Assembly (NCBI RefSeq): GCF_932294415.1 | Contig: NC_065543.1 | Coordinates: 25,414,530 to 25,478,529 of the forward strand | Direction of reading: 5' to 3' | DNA: 64,000 bases | Source: Quercus robur | Lineage: Eukaryota > Streptophyta > Magnoliopsida > Fagales > Fagaceae | Shown here: in pieces, positions 1-12,087 of the stretch | How the letters are laid out: each line of letters starts with the position of its first letter | Numbering within the stretch: the first letter of the stretch is position 1 | Notes under the pieces: generated by a model | The model's input: the letters and a program-made list of their open reading frames with translations, nothing else | Database searches by the model: none | Told to the model about the DNA's origin: nothing | Made by a program: the position numbers and the translations under genes

Positions 1-686
1 ATATAATCTGCACTGGAGCTTTGTTTTGAACTAGAAGACCTACCACATAAGTATTAAATGATATATTTTAATACCAAAAAAATAAAAACATAAATCGACG
101 ATATCGCTTTCTTAGGTTATCAACTTTTCAATGGCGTCAAAGTATATATACTCCACGTGATTCAGACAATCATATTGAAGGATTTTTTATAAGTAGAATA
201 CGTGAATTTTTGTTACTATTAGATAATATATAGTGACCTATACTAGCAGCATAAATTGTAACAAGTTTTTATCAAAAAGAAATGTATCAAGTTAGAAAAT
301 TCAAGGATTTCATTAATTTTTTAAAAAAATATCTGGTTTAATAATGAAACCACCTTTTAGGAGAATTTTATGTAACTTACCTCAAAATTGTTGTTAAAAG
401 AAAATTGTAATAAAAAAAATGTGAGACACATTTTTCGCATTGCTTATTAATAATCCCTCCTCCCCTAGCTAGAAGTTTTCGCTATGACCCTAGCCTTGTG
501 AATCTCATGTTCAAATTAACCTAGGGTCATAGTTTTATAGATCTATATCGTACCTTGCAAAACCAACTAATAGTAGCTTTTTGTAAAACTTGTTCAACAA
601 TGGCCAAAAAAAAAAAGTCAATTGTTTTATTAACATCCTTAAGTTTTTTGACAAATTGATAATATCACTTTTAAAATAAATATATA

Positions 687-1127
687 GCTAAAATACTATT
701 TTTGTTTCTGCATTTTGGGGTCACTATCAATTTGGTTCTTATATTCTGGTTGTAGACAATTTAGTCCCTATATTTTGGTAGCATTTAAATTGGCCCATGT
801 TATTTTTAACTTGCAATCAATTCAGTCCTTATTATTTTCAATTTATAATCATTCTGGGTCCAAATTTGAATTTGTTTCAGTTACTATGTTGATATTTATG
901 TCTACCTAAGTTGGAGATTGTTATATTTGATTTGTGTTTTTGCGTTTAGTTGCTATGAAAGTGCAAAAAATGTAAGAAAATTTGTGATTTGATGGTAGGA
1001 ACCAAATTAACTGCAAGTTAAAAATAATATAAATCAAATAACTTACTACTCCTACTAAAATATAGAGACCAAATTGATATTAATATCAAAATATAAGGAT
1101 CAAAATGATATTTTCACCTAATAATAT
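687..1127. mobile_element. Palindromic MITE with long inverted ends, copy 1
   Basis: The left part (about 690-860) reads as a series of TTTGGTCCTTATATTTTG-like segments. The right part (about 1000-1125) carries their reverse complements (AAATATAGAGACCAAATTG, AAATATAAGGATCAAAATG). The two arms pair imperfectly over more than 60 bp, and no protein is encoded. The long AT-rich inverted ends suggest a Mutator-type miniature element, but no clear target duplication was identified. The matching element in copy 2 (about 23790-34514) is split by the gypsy insertion. Boundaries are approximate. Confidence 0.6.
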
Positions 1128-2155
1128 CTTTTTAGTGCACTCTCAATAGGGAACGGGCAATTTGAGAATGGTATAATAAGCAGGAGGAATTTGTTATGTT
1201 GTGTTTAAAGTTTTTAACAAAAGAGTGTTTTTTTGGGTTGTGGACTATTTTGATAGCATTTGTGAATCTTAATTGATAGTGATTTTTATTTTTTTTTTCT
1301 TCTTCTTTGTATACAACAATTTTGTTTGTTTTTTTTTTTTTTAAGAAACCCTACAACAGGTTGAAAGAAGGGGGGGAGGGGGGGATTGGGAGACAAACTC
1401 AAATTTTTATTCATGAATGAATCAAGTAATAGCTAGCACTTATTAGTTACAACTCACAAGGCTTGCCATTCATCTATTGAATTTATCTTCTTCTTATTAA
1501 AATTTATGGTATTTTTATTTTAAAAAAATATTTATATTATTAGGCGTATATATTACTATAACATAAAAAATTTCAACATACAATCAATTGTTAGGCAGTA
1601 TATATAGCAGAAAGGTAGAAAGTCTAAGAAATGCATTCTCAAAAGTCAAAAAATTAAGCAAGAAAGAAGATAGGTACTTTCATTAGACCATAAACATTTA
1701 AGTACCTAGGACGGTGAGGAAGAATTCATCAAAAAAAAAAAAGAGGACGGTGAAGAAGAAATTTGGAAAGTCACTGATATCATCAAAAAAACGATGTTTT
1801 ATTTTAACTGTTTGCCAGGAATTAGGCAAAAGCACGATAGTTACATCTACGAAATTTAAATCGTGGTGGAAGACTAGTCTACTACACAGTTGACCGAGCA
1901 AACTAATTTCTTTAATTAATTATTACCAGTTCGTGAACCCTAAATGACCGCATACAATGTCATACATATTAATTTAAATCGTGGTGGAAGACTAGTCTAC
2001 TGCACAGCTGACCGAGCAAACTGATTTCTTTAATTAATTATTACCAGTTCGTGAACCCTAAATGACCGCATACAATGTCATACATATTACATAGGACAAT
2101 GTTTATTTATATATTTGTTTTTATTAAATAATTAATATCATATATAGGAGGCCGA
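1128..2155. other. AT-rich part of the duplicated unit; no gene
   Basis: Bases 1128-1486 are shared only with copy 2. From 1487 onward the sequence is also present in the third copy at 50101-50720. It has homopolymer runs, including a G-rich stretch near 1371-1384, but no open frame with protein features. The short frames here fall in low-complexity sequence. Confidence 0.6.
1858..2089 (+). repeat. 118-bp tandem repeat, two units
   Basis: The unit begins AAATCGTGGTGGAAGACTAG and recurs at 1858 and 1976, exactly 118 bp apart. The same unit is present three times in copy 2 (35936, 36054, 36172) and once in the third copy (about 50449). The number of units therefore differs at each paralogous locus. 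Confidence 0.9.
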
Positions 2156-4115
2156 TAGGGGTGGTAATTTTTATCCATATCCATGAAACTCACTCATTAC
2201 CCATCTAATTTGGATAAGCCTTAACCCAACCCATTTGAATATTTGGGTTAAATGGGTAAAAACCCATTAGGTTATTTAATTATATGGGTCTTAATGGATA
2301 AGCCCACCAATACCCACTAAAATTCATTTAAAATTTAAAAAAACAATATGAAATCTAAATTTCTAAAAAATTACCAAAATACCCCCAAAACTCAAAAAAT
2401 GACCAAAATACTTCTGAAACCCAAAAAATGACCAAAATACCTCTAAAACCTTAAAATTACCAAAATATCTCCACCCAAAACCCAAAAAATGACCAAAATA
2501 CCCTCGAAACCTGAAAATTACCAAAATACCCCCCAAAACCTAAAAATGACTAAAATACCCCCCGAAACCCAAAAAATGACCAAAATACCCCCCAAAACCC
2601 ACAAAATGACCAAAATACCCCTGAAACCTAAAAAATTGCCGAAATATCACAAAACCTAAAAATTACCAAAATACTTCTGAAACCTAGAAATTTACGAAAT
2701 ACCCAAAAAAATATAAAAATTATTGAAATACCCCTAAAACCTAAAAGATGACAAAATTGCCATCGTAACCTAAAAATGACTGAAATACCCTTAGATCTTA
2801 AAAATGATCAAAATAACCCAGAAACCTAAAAAATTACCGAAATTCCCTTGAAACCTATAAAATGATTGAAATACTCTTAGACCCTTTAATTTGTCGAAAA
2901 TATCCCCAAAACATCCAAAATACCCCAAACCTCTATTTTGGTAATTTTAGATGTTTCAAGTGTATTTTGGTCATCTAACATGTTTAGGGGTATTTTGGTT
3001 ATAATTTAGGTTTCAGGGATTTTTATCAATCATTTTTTCAGGTTTTGGGGTTATTTTGGTCATTTTTTAGGTTTTGGGATATTTTTATCATTTTTTAGGT
3101 TCCAAGATATTTTGGTAATTTTTTAAGTTTCAGGGGTTATTTCAATCATTTTTTAGGTTTAGGAGGTATTTCAGTCATTTTTTAGGTTTTAGATGTATTT
3201 CAGTCATTTTTTTGGTTTAGGGCTATTTTGGTAATTTTTAGGTTTTGGGGGTATTTTTGTTATTTTTTTAGGTTTTGGGGGTATTTTGGTAATTTTCTTA
3301 GGTTTTGGGGTTATTTTTTGTCATTTTTTTAGGTTTTTGGGTATTTCAATCATTTTTAGGTTTCAGGGTATTTCGGTCATTTTTAAGTTTAGGGGGTATT
3401 TTGGTAATTTTATAAGTTTCTGGGAGGTATTCGGTCATTTTTTAGGTTACGGGGTAATTTGATAATTTTCTTTTAAGTTTCGAGGGTATTTTAGTCATTT
3501 TCTAGGTTTCAGAGGCATTTTGGTCATCTTTTACGTTTTAGGGGTATTTTTGGTATTATTAAAGTTTCAGGGGTATTTCGGTCATTTTTCAAGTTTAGGA
3601 GGTATTTTGGTCATTTTAAAGGTTTAGGGGGTATTTTGGTCATTTTTAGGTTTTGGGGGTATTTTAGTAATTTTTTTAGGTTTTGGGGATATTTTGGACA
3701 TTTTAGATTTTTTGGGGGGTATTTTGCTCATTTTAGAGATTTTGGAGGTATTTTGGTCATTTTAGTGGTTTTTAAGCATATTTGGTGGTTTTAGAGATAT
3801 CGGGGGTATTTTGGTCATTTTAGAGGTTTCATGGGTATTTTGCTCATTTTAGAGATTTTGGTGATATTTTGGTCATTTTAGTGGTTATTGATCATATTTG
3901 GTAATTTTAGAGATATCGAGGGTATTTTTGTTATTTTAGAAGTTCCATGGGTATTTTGCTCATTTTAGAGATTTTGGTGATATTTTGCTCATTTTAGAGA
4001 TTTTGGGGATAATTTATATATAAACGGGTCGTAAATAGATAAATGGGTAATTACAAACTCAAACCATTTATAACTCAACCCATTTATGACCCAACCCACC
4101 CATTTGCCACCCCTA
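2156..4115. mobile_element. hAT-like element with inverted minisatellite arms, copy 1
   Basis: Ends are TAGGGGTGG and CCACCCCTA, flanked by GAGGCCGA (2148-2155) and GAGGCTGA (4116-4123), an 8-bp target duplication with one change. The inside is a minisatellite: the left arm (about 2330-2930) repeats units such as ACCAAAATACCCCC-AAACC, and the right arm (about 2935-4010) repeats the reverse complement (GGTTTTGGGGGTATTTTGGT), period roughly 28-30 bp. The third copy at 50620-50640 has an uninterrupted GAGGCGGA target. No transposase is encoded. The hAT assignment rests on the TIR and the 8-bp duplication. Confidence 0.78.
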
Positions 4116-4216
4116 GAGGCTGATAAGTTTTTTTTTTTTTTTTTTCTTTTGAGGAAAAAAAGTCGGATAAGTTAAGGATATGTAATGAAAAATGTTGTAT
4201 ACAAGGATATACATCT

Positions 4217-5529
4217 TGTTGAAAGGTTATATACTTTACTAGAGGTCATATAGACACATACCTTTGGTGGAACAGATCACCAAATTGCCGGATCTTGTTG
4301 CAGGAAAGGCTACTAGAGTCTCCTAATTTCCATGCTCCATATTCTAGGGAACAGTATATTGTGTCCTAGAGAGATTGCTTGTCATGCCTCAAACCCCAAA
4401 GGGTCCAAAGCATGAGAAAGATGTCTCAAGTATCTATAGATTTTTTTTTTTCCTTTTTGACAATTCAATCCACATAAATCATATCAAGTACCAACATTAA
4501 TCATAATAATTTCAATGAATATACTCTCAAAGTAAGTCAGAGCTCTAAGCAATAATTACAAGGACCATTGGCCACAAAAGAATAGAGGTCTGAATAAATA
4601 ATTATATATCATCAGCTTGTCCCATCAGTGAGAATAATGTCACAACCACTATAATATACAAAAGAATGAGTTAAGCCTATTCTAAGATGTACATCATCTA
4701 ATATCTCCATTACAAAAGTTCAGCCTCCATCAGTAATTAGTCTAACTACTGTTAGCCACCAAAAAGTTCTCTCAAAAGATTGTTGCCTACTCTGAAAATT
4801 TTATAAAATAATGGAATGAGACAGAGCCCAGTAAGTAGCATAATTAATGGGGGGTGGGAGAAACAGAAGTTTCATTTTCAATAATAATAATATGCTATGA
4901 CAAGAATGATTTAATAATGAAACACAAAGTTTTTCAAAGTAAATACCTTGAAACTATATACTAGAATCTATGAGCACCAACAATATAATTTCCAAAGCCA
5001 TAATATCTAACATAAGGTAAATTATCACAAATATACCACACTACCACATAGACCAATCAAGAGATCCATCCATTCACAACTGGCATGATATTGTCCTCTC
5101 TGGTATGCAGACTCTTCACCCCATGGACAGCAACCCCACCTATACCCTCAAGGTTTTTCTTTCCCCCCATGGGTAGCAAAGAGAGCGCATCAAATAGGAC
5201 CTCTATTGCATGTCTGATTGACTAGGACGTTACATGGCTTATTTTGAGAGAGCACTCAAAAACTATACATATGTTCACTCACTGTATCTCTCTTATTAAT
5301 CTGACTGATGTAGGAGTATTTTAAATACTAATAAAGATTCACTTACTATCAGATATATATGATCCCTAAAAGATCTCATCTGTTAAGTTTAAATTACTCC
5401 ACTACTGATATTAATAACTCATATCAATATCAGTTAGTTTAAATTTAAACTTACTTATCAAATAACCCATGTGGACGATCCATTGGCCATGGTTTATGAG
5501 TTGGGTCAAAACCAACCCAATTTCTAACA
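4217..5529 (-). mobile_element. 3' LTR of a copia element, copy 1, with nested insertion
   Basis: In plus orientation the LTR begins TGTTGAAAGG and ends TTTCTAACA; the coding strand is minus. A purine-rich tract (reverse complement of TCTCCCACTCGTCCAC, 5530-5545) abuts it, as expected for the polypurine tract. Without the nested 855-bp element and one 5-bp target copy, the LTR is 453 bp, the same as in copy 2 (38312-41240). The bases before it (CATCT, 4212-4216) are the presumed target duplication. Confidence 0.8.
4380..5234. mobile_element. Nested solo-LTR-like insertion, internally deleted
   Basis: It starts TGTCATGCCTCAAAC and ends AGGACGTTACA inside the copia LTR. The flanks TTGCT and TGGCT correspond to the intact duplication TGGCT of copy 2. 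Copy 2 holds the same insertion at full length (2471 bp, 38475-40945). Here a block equivalent to about 39320-40925 is missing, leaving 855 bp. No coding capacity. Confidence 0.8.
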
Positions 5530-7354
5530 TCTCCCACTCGTCCACACTGGGTACTACAGTCAAAACAAGCTCCTCTCAATCTCTTGTCCAATCCTCTCTT
5601 TAGACAAAAAAATGGAGTGTGCGACCTGACGAGAAGGTCTAGGGTAGGAGTAATATATTAAGTCACCATCTAAACTAACATAGTACATCACTCATAATAT
5701 CTCATCTATGCCCTAGATTATTTGATCACACCCGATCAAGTTTCTTTAATCCCTCATGAGCTTAAAACTCAAAGCAACACTTGATCCTATACCATATAAT
5801 ATGCTTATGATTATGTTGAAAAAAAAAATTCCTCATAATCGCCCAGGCTATGAGCCATAAAATAAATGGTGTGTTCTAAATAATTTTCCCTAGACACTCA
5901 TGTCAATTCATTCACACTTGACCGCTTTCTTAAACATGCTCCGCGAGACCATATATGTCATGGCCCTAAGATGACATGCTAAAGTAGCAACATCAAACAT
6001 TCATTTCATAACATAGTTCTAGATCGAAAAAAAAAAGGGCACAGAATGGACCATATAATGGTCTACTAGGGCTCATATAGTAACAGAGTAGGAATCTATC
6101 CAATCACTCCCTTAATTGGTTGGCTATAGCATATACAGTATAATTTGTATGCTACAGTGGAGCTCTTACTCAACTAGGCTTGTCACACTCAAACACCGTA
6201 CAAATCTTAGTCCAATTGCCACAAAGGCAACCCACATGAGTTTCTCAACAAAGTTACACATCAAGTTCATGTACAAGTTCTCACATTTGGCTTTATTCAG
6301 GCTTCATAAAGTTGTGGATACACACCAAATGCGACTCCCATAAGTCTCATCTTAGCCTAGCTAAGGCGACATTCATTATATTATCCTGCACACTTGCCTA
6401 AGTGTTAAGATGATCACTTACTTGATTTACAAAAAAACAAAGTGATCACTTTGTCTCATCCTGCTCGCTACTTAAGCACTAGGGTGATCGCCTATGTGAG
6501 TAGACCGATCTAAGCCTGGTGACATATTCTCAAATAATGTGTGCTCAGTATGCAATATCAATCACATCACAAGATGAATCAAAATGAATAACATCATTAT
6601 TGCATAAAGTATGAATAAACATAAATGTCCATAAGGTATCCAAAAACATATCAAATCCTGCAAAGTCCCAAACTCCTAACATGAGCCTAAAAGGCATTTC
6701 TAGCAATGGCTTTACCAAGTGTATCAGCCACCATCCTGCTAGTGGAGATATGTTGGAGGATCACCTCTCCTTGTGTAATAGCAAGATGAATGTAGTTATA
6801 ATGAGTCCGTATGTGTTTGCTTTTGTTATGATACTTAGGATCTTTAGTATGAGCCAAGGTTGCCATACTATCATAATACATCTTTATAGCTTCATCTACA
6901 AGAGATGTCACCCTTAAGCTTTGGAAAAATCTCTTTAACCAAACAACCTCTTGTGTTGCTGCTGAACAAGCAACATACTCAGACTCCATTGTGGATAAAG
7001 CAATGCAAGACTATTTCTAACTGCACCAAGAGATAGCTACACCACTAAGTAGAAATGCATAACCTGTAGTGGACTTGCGCTCATCTCTAGCACTAGCCCA
7101 GTTAGCATCAGAATAACCTCTCAATCTCAAATCTCCACCCTAATAGCAAAAAATCAGATCTGATGTCCCACGAAGGTATCGAAAAATCCTCTTAATTGCT
7201 TGCTAATGAACAAGTCTTGGATTACTTTGATAACGACTAACCATACCAACTGCAAAACAGATGTCTAGTCAAGTACACAACATAGCATACATCAGACTTC
7301 CAACTGCACTTGCGTAGGGAACTCTTGCAATTTCTCTCTTTTCCTTTTCTGATT
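5530..7354 (-). pseudogene. Copia 3' region and RNase H remnant, copy 1
   Basis: The minus frame at 6989-6687 encodes the C-terminal half of a Ty1/copia RNase H: a VACSAATQEVVWL-like segment, the DSMATLAHTKDPKYH region and the MVADTLGKAIARNAF end. Upstream (6990-7354) homology to the copy 2 RT/RNase H continues but is broken by stops. Between the RNase H stop and the polypurine tract lies about 1.1 kb of noncoding 3' sequence (5546-6686), nearly identical in copy 2. The element is cut at 7354 and joined tail-to-tail to an oppositely oriented copia element. Confidence 0.85.
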
Positions 7355-7478
7355 CTCACCCTGATCATTCCCCTGATCATATTGTTTCTTCTCCTAATTT
7401 TCTTCCTGACGTTCCTACTACATCTGACCTTCCTGCCCTTAATACTACTGCTCCTGCTCCTATTAGAAGGTCTCATAG

Positions 7479-9436
7479 TGTCATGCCCCGAATCCAACTA
7501 TAAAGACAGGCACGTGACAACCGCCACACGCTTATAAAGTAAGTACTCTATAAGTGTGCAAGGCCTTCTTAGCATCTAAAATTTATCCTCAAAAATTAAA
7601 TCAAATAAATCCAAAATACCTCAACAATTTCCTTATGAATAGATCTCCAATAATTTAAAAGGAACAAAATCCAAACCTCAAGTACATAATGCCAATTGGC
7701 CAATAAATATAAAACTATTAGAAGACCATCCAATCCCAAAATCACTAAGCTTCTTTTTTGCTCACAACACAACATCAAAACTTCCAAATCTTGCTATTCT
7801 TCACAATCTGAAACTGGAGGGGGAAAAGGGAGTGAGTTGACAACTCAATAAGTAATCAAAGTCCTAATAAGTTCTATTAAACAATAGATCTGTAAAGTAC
7901 TAAGATGTAATATGAGTCTTCAAAAGTTATAATATACTATGAGTTTTCAAAAATAACTAAGGAGTTTCATTGTCTTAAAATAATAAGTTGAAAATATATC
8001 ACATACTTTAATCTGACAAATATATCATAGATAGTTTAAAAAGTAGTCAATTTTCCATATATCAAAGCTATAACTTACAATAAGTTCCAAAAAAATACAT
8101 AAGCAGTTGTAATGACTCAAAATAGTTCAAATACTCAAACATTTCCAAAATCACATATGTAGTTTAAGGACTCAAAATAGTTCAAATATTCAAACGTAAT
8201 ATATATTCTTAACAATCTTATGACTATGGTCACACTATATCGCCGTGACTAGGCATCAGAATACTAATGAATAACCCCCATTAGTTGGGTATTAGACTAC
8301 CAATGAATAACCCCCATTGGTTTAAGTATCAGAGTACCAATGAATAATCCCCATTGGCTGGGTATCAGAGTACCAATGAATAAACCCCCATTGGTTTGGG
8401 TAACAGAGTACCAATGAATAACCCCCATTGGCTGGGTATCAAAATAAATTCATAGTCAAATTGTTCATAATCATATATATGAAATCATAGTTTCTAAGAA
8501 AATATATCTTATTCAAATATATATATATATATATATATATATAATCATATATTCAATTTTCAAATCTATTTGTGATATTTCTATAATTCTTTACTTTAAA
8601 TCAATTTAGCTAAAAACAATTAAATAAAATACATCATATATTTAGTAATCAGATATATTTGTGATAATTCTTTACTTGAAATCAGTAATACAATAGAAAT
8701 AAATTGTAACAACTGTAAACAATTTTCAGTAGTTAAAATACGCAAAGATAAAACCAATTAGGATAAGGTTACTTACCTCTAAAAGCCATGCCAAAAAGAA
8801 CTTCTCCCTAACACTTCTTCTAAAATCCTTAAATCCCACCTCAATTCCTAGTTAATTCAAAATCCATGCAGTTTTCCAAGACCAATCCAATGCAAACCTT
8901 TTAGCAAACTAAATAAAGAATTTACTCCAAACAAGTTTGTCACTTAGATCCTTGGACCTCAAATCTCAATGCTATCCAACACCACCGAGACAACAAGGCA
9001 AAGATGCTTTACATGTGAAAAGACTAAGTCCTTGGAAATCTTCAAATAATTGGTATTGGCTTCATCTTTTATCCATCAATAAGGAACCTTACAGGACAAA
9101 TCAGTAATGCCCATAATGGCCCACAAGCATCTAGCTACGCTACCGTCAATAAGAATCATGGGATAAAGTGTTGTGCTTTTAGTGATGAAATTTTTGCTAA
9201 CTAGTTGCATACAAGTTGGCTTCTTAGAAAGGAGAAAGGGTGAAAGGAATGGGGGGTGGACATCAACTCCACTTAGAAATCTTAGGCATGAAAAGCAAAA
9301 TCCTTATGGTGGCAAGGGTTTACATGATACAATTAGGGTATAAATATTGCTAACTACAATATCAGAAATTACTAAGTTACCCCTAAAAATAAATCTCCTT
9401 TTTATTTATTTGTTTATTCTGGAACAGGATATTACA
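7479..9436. mobile_element. Solo LTR inserted in copia, TSD CATAG
   Basis: Starts TGTCATGCCCCGAATCC and ends GGAACAGGATATTACA. The 5-bp direct repeat CATAG lies at 7474-7478 and 9437-9441. No coding sequence, primer site or second LTR was seen, so it reads as a 1958-bp solo LTR, probably of a gypsy-type element because of the TGTCAYGCC...TTACA ends. It contains a hairpin minisatellite at 8263-8445 and a (TA)n tract at about 8517-8542. Confidence 0.8.
8263..8445. repeat. Five-unit minisatellite with hairpin units
   Basis: Units start at 8263, 8299, 8336, 8372 and 8410 (36-38 bp apart). Each contains CCAATG, then AATAACCCC, then CATTGG, able to fold as a 6-bp stem. The first unit has CTAATG paired with CATTAG, so both arms changed together. 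It lies within the solo LTR. Confidence 0.8.
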
Positions 9437-9441
9437 CATAG

Positions 9442-11121
9442 ACCTCATAATCCACCTTCTTACCTCCATGACTAACATTGCAATCTTGTTTCTGCACATG
9501 TATTGGCTTTAACTTCACTAACTCAGTCACATGAATCCACTGCTGCTTGCACCTCAAGTATACTTTATCCACTTTCTTCCACTCTTTCATATAGTAAACT
9601 GTCCACTCCACATAGAATATTTTCTATTACCTTGTCTATTGCTAAAAAACCAGATACCTATGCTCAAGCTTTAAAAGATCCTTTGTGGAAAGCTACAATG
9701 CAGGCTGAAATCGATGCACTTGTGGCTAATCATACCTGGGTGATGCTCCATTACCTCCTGGTAAAGTTCCTATAGGATGTAAGTGGGTATATAAGGTGAA
9801 AGTCAAAGCAGATGGTTCTCTTGAAAGATACAAGGCAAGGTTGGTTGCTAAAGGCTTCACACAAACTGAAGGGGTTGATTTTTCTAGAACTTTCTCACCT
9901 CTTGTGAAGTTTGTGACAGTCAAAACTTTGTTGGCCTTAGCTACTGTCTATGGTTGGCATCTCACTCAATTGGATGTCAACAATGCCTTTCTCCATGGGG
10001 ATTTGGATGAAGAGGTATACATGCTTCCTCCACCAAGTTTTAGCAGCAAGGGGGAGGTGTGTAGGTTAACAAAATCCTTATATGGACTTAAGCAAGCCAG
10101 AAAGCAAGGGTTTGCCAAATTGTCATCCACTATCATTAATCTTGGTTTTCTTCAATCTAAATCAAATTACTCTGTGTTTACTAGGGTTAATAAAGGTTCA
10201 ATCATCATTCTTTTGATTTATGTGGATGATATATGAATTGCTAGTAATGATGTAGATGCAATCAATATCTTCAAGCAATTCCTAGACAATAAGTTCAAAC
10301 ACAAGGACTTAGGTACTTTGAAGTATTTTCTAGGTCTTGAGGTTGCTAGAAACACCAAAGGACTATCATTATGCCAGAGAAAGTATACTTTAGAGCTTCT
10401 ATCTGAGATTGGTTTATTGGCAAGCAAGCCTGCCAACATCCCAATGGAGCAATTTGCCAAGTTCAGCAATTCTATTGGTGAAGATGTTCCTGATCCAGCT
10501 CTTTATAGAAGATTAATAGGAAAGTTGCTATACTTGACACTCACATGGCCTAACATTTGCTATGCAGTACATAAATTAAGTCAATTCATGGCTGCCCCTA
10601 AAGTGCCTCATTTGCAAGCTGCTTACAGAATTCTTAAGTATTTGAAAAGGAGTCCAGGTCAAGGTTTATTTCTCTTTGCAGAATCAGAATTAAAGCTTAA
10701 ATCAAATTATGATACTAACTGGGCAGCATGCCTTGACACTAGGAGATCTGTTTCTGGTTTTTGCATTTTCCTTGGTGATTCTTTGATTTCTTGGAAAAGT
10801 AAAAAACAGCATGTAGTATCTAGATCTTCTACAAAATCCGAGTATAGGGCCATGGCCATAGTAACAAGTGAGATAGTTTGGCTCATCTCATTATTCAAGA
10901 CTTTTGGATTAGAGCATAACCAAGCAGCTTCCCTCTACTATGACAGCAAGGTAGCTTTATACACAACAACTAATCCAGCGTATCATGAACGAACAAAGCA
11001 TATAGAAGTTGATTGTCATTTCATTCGAGAGAAGATACAAGCTGGTATAATTAAAGCATTCCATGTTCCCTTAAGACATCAAGTTGCTGACTTCTTTACT
11101 AAAGCACTTGGGCACAAATAG
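9442..11121 (+). pseudogene. Copia reverse transcriptase-RNase H pseudogene
   Basis: The frame begins with the PSYLHD linker, followed by the RT start (KDPLWKATMQAEIDAL), [13 protein letters not shown]-type palm motifs ([19 protein letters not shown]), the YVDD box at about 10219-10230, FLGLEVAR, and RNase H with SADTR-type and KSEYRAMA motifs, ending at TAG 11119-11121. Breaks: an in-frame TAA at 9473-9475, a one-base frameshift between about 9740 and 9760, and TGA at 10234-10236 just after the YVDD box. From there to the end the frame is open (267 codons). It would supply reverse transcription for the element but cannot make a full product now. Confidence 0.9.
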
Positions 11122-11188
11122 TTTCATTATTTGTTGTCCAAGATGAACCTCATAAACAAATATAGTTCATCTTGAGGGGGGGGGGGGG

Positions 11189-11523
11189 TGTTGAAGATTA
11201 TTTTAGTTTGTAATTAACTCTGTAATTGTGTACATAAACTACATGTAGTAGTTGTAAAGAACAACTTGTAGCTTAGTAGGTTTTATGCTTTAGTTAGTTG
11301 CCACGTGTATAGAAGCTGGTAGATTGTGTGGCTAGTATTGTATGGTTAGTTTTCTATTACAACTTTACTCCTCTGTATCTAGTATATAAAGAACAGAGTT
11401 GACTAATTATCAATACATAGAAATTCATTCTCACATTTCCTACTTCTTGCTCTGCATTTCACTTCTCTGTGTGTTGAGCAATCATTCATTATAGAAGCTT
11501 AGGATCATGGAAGAATTTCAACA
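11189..11523 (+). repeat. 3' LTR of the plus-strand copia element
   Basis: Begins TGTTGAAGATT and ends TTCAACA, so its ends are 7-bp inverted repeats. A TATATAAAG promoter-like box is at about 11382-11390. The polypurine tract abuts the start. The matching 5' LTR is absent. Confidence 0.85.
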
Positions 11524-11920
11524 ATTTATTCCTCCTGTTTTAGACCTTGCTTGATAGATTATCAAAAACTGACTTGGAAAGGTGGGTAGTGACATCGTGG
11601 GCAATTTGAAATGCGCGGAATAAGTTCTATTTTGAAAAGGCCCAATCACATTCAAAAGATATTTTGACTAGGGCTATCGATTACCTGCAAGAATATCAGA
11701 AGCCACAGAAGGCACAACAAAACACCTGAATTTGACCAAACCTAAGTTTTTAAAAAATAAATAAATAAAATAAAACATTCGGCTTGACTGGGTTTTTTTG
11801 TTTTCTGATGTTGGTAGTCTTTCCCCTGTTTTGGCTGTGGCTTAACAGGGTATACTTGTAAAATGCTTGGTTATTTTCAATAAAGTTCTATCTCTTATCT
11901 CAAAAAAAAAAAAAAAAAAG
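11524..11920 (+). pseudogene. 5'-truncated LINE 3' end with poly(A)
   Basis: The translated plus strand (about 11560-11725) gives an ERWVVTSWAI...NARNKFYFEK segment, the C-terminal region typical of plant L1-type LINE polyproteins. A TGA replaces the tryptophan expected between AI and NARN. A 3' untranslated region and an A-run (about 11902-11919) follow. The same domain, from a related LINE, is at 58625-58996 on the minus strand. Confidence 0.75.
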
Positions 11921-12087
11921 TAAGGTGGTGTTTGGACACCCCATTTTCCATCAATCAATCTCAATTTTCTTAACTCATATCTCAAAACTAGTGGGCCCTA
12001 TGCATCACAACTTTGTTTGGCTCAATTTATTTCACTCAATTCTTTAACTCAATTATCAGTTTTTTGAGTTCATAATCTGGAAACTGA
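11921..12087. other. AT-rich flank of the GATCGC MITE
   Basis: Sequence with a GTGGTGTTTGGACACC start and TTAACTCA-like words, continuing after 12842 (TGAGTTAAGCG). It may be another miniature element split by the MITE at 12088, but I could not define both ends. Confidence 0.35.

Larger units (their letters stand above)
1..7354 (+). repeat. Segmental duplication, copy 1
   Basis: Direct repeat of 23104-43065. I found no difference by eye in bases 1-887 against 23104-23990. After the gypsy insertion of copy 2 the match resumes at 34275 with scattered substitutions and indels. The homology ends at 7354, where copy 1 passes into a different, plus-strand copia element while copy 2 continues its own minus-strand copia element to about 50.1 kb. 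The left end lies outside the window. Copy 1 lacks the gypsy and hAT insertions of copy 2 and has a 1.6-kb deletion inside the nested LTR-like element at 4380-5234. Bases 1-686 are AT-rich and show no gene. Confidence 0.93.
7355..11523 (+). mobile_element. 5'-truncated Ty1/copia element with 3' LTR
   Basis: A plus-strand copia element that keeps only the linker before the reverse transcriptase (7355-7478), RT and RNase H (9442-11121), a polypurine tract (CTTGAGG followed by a G run, 11171-11188) and a 335-bp 3' LTR (11189-11523). 5' LTR, gag, protease and integrase are absent. The linker and RT are separated by a solo LTR (7479-9436). Removing that insertion and one CATAG joins the two coding parts in frame. 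RT motifs resemble the Ale/Retrofit group (YFLGLEVAR, LCQRKYTLELL); the lineage is inferred. Confidence 0.88.

Noticed and set aside
7310..7537. Hydrophobic plus-strand frame resembling a membrane peptide
   Set aside because: It is an off-frame reading of the copia linker and runs into the solo LTR.
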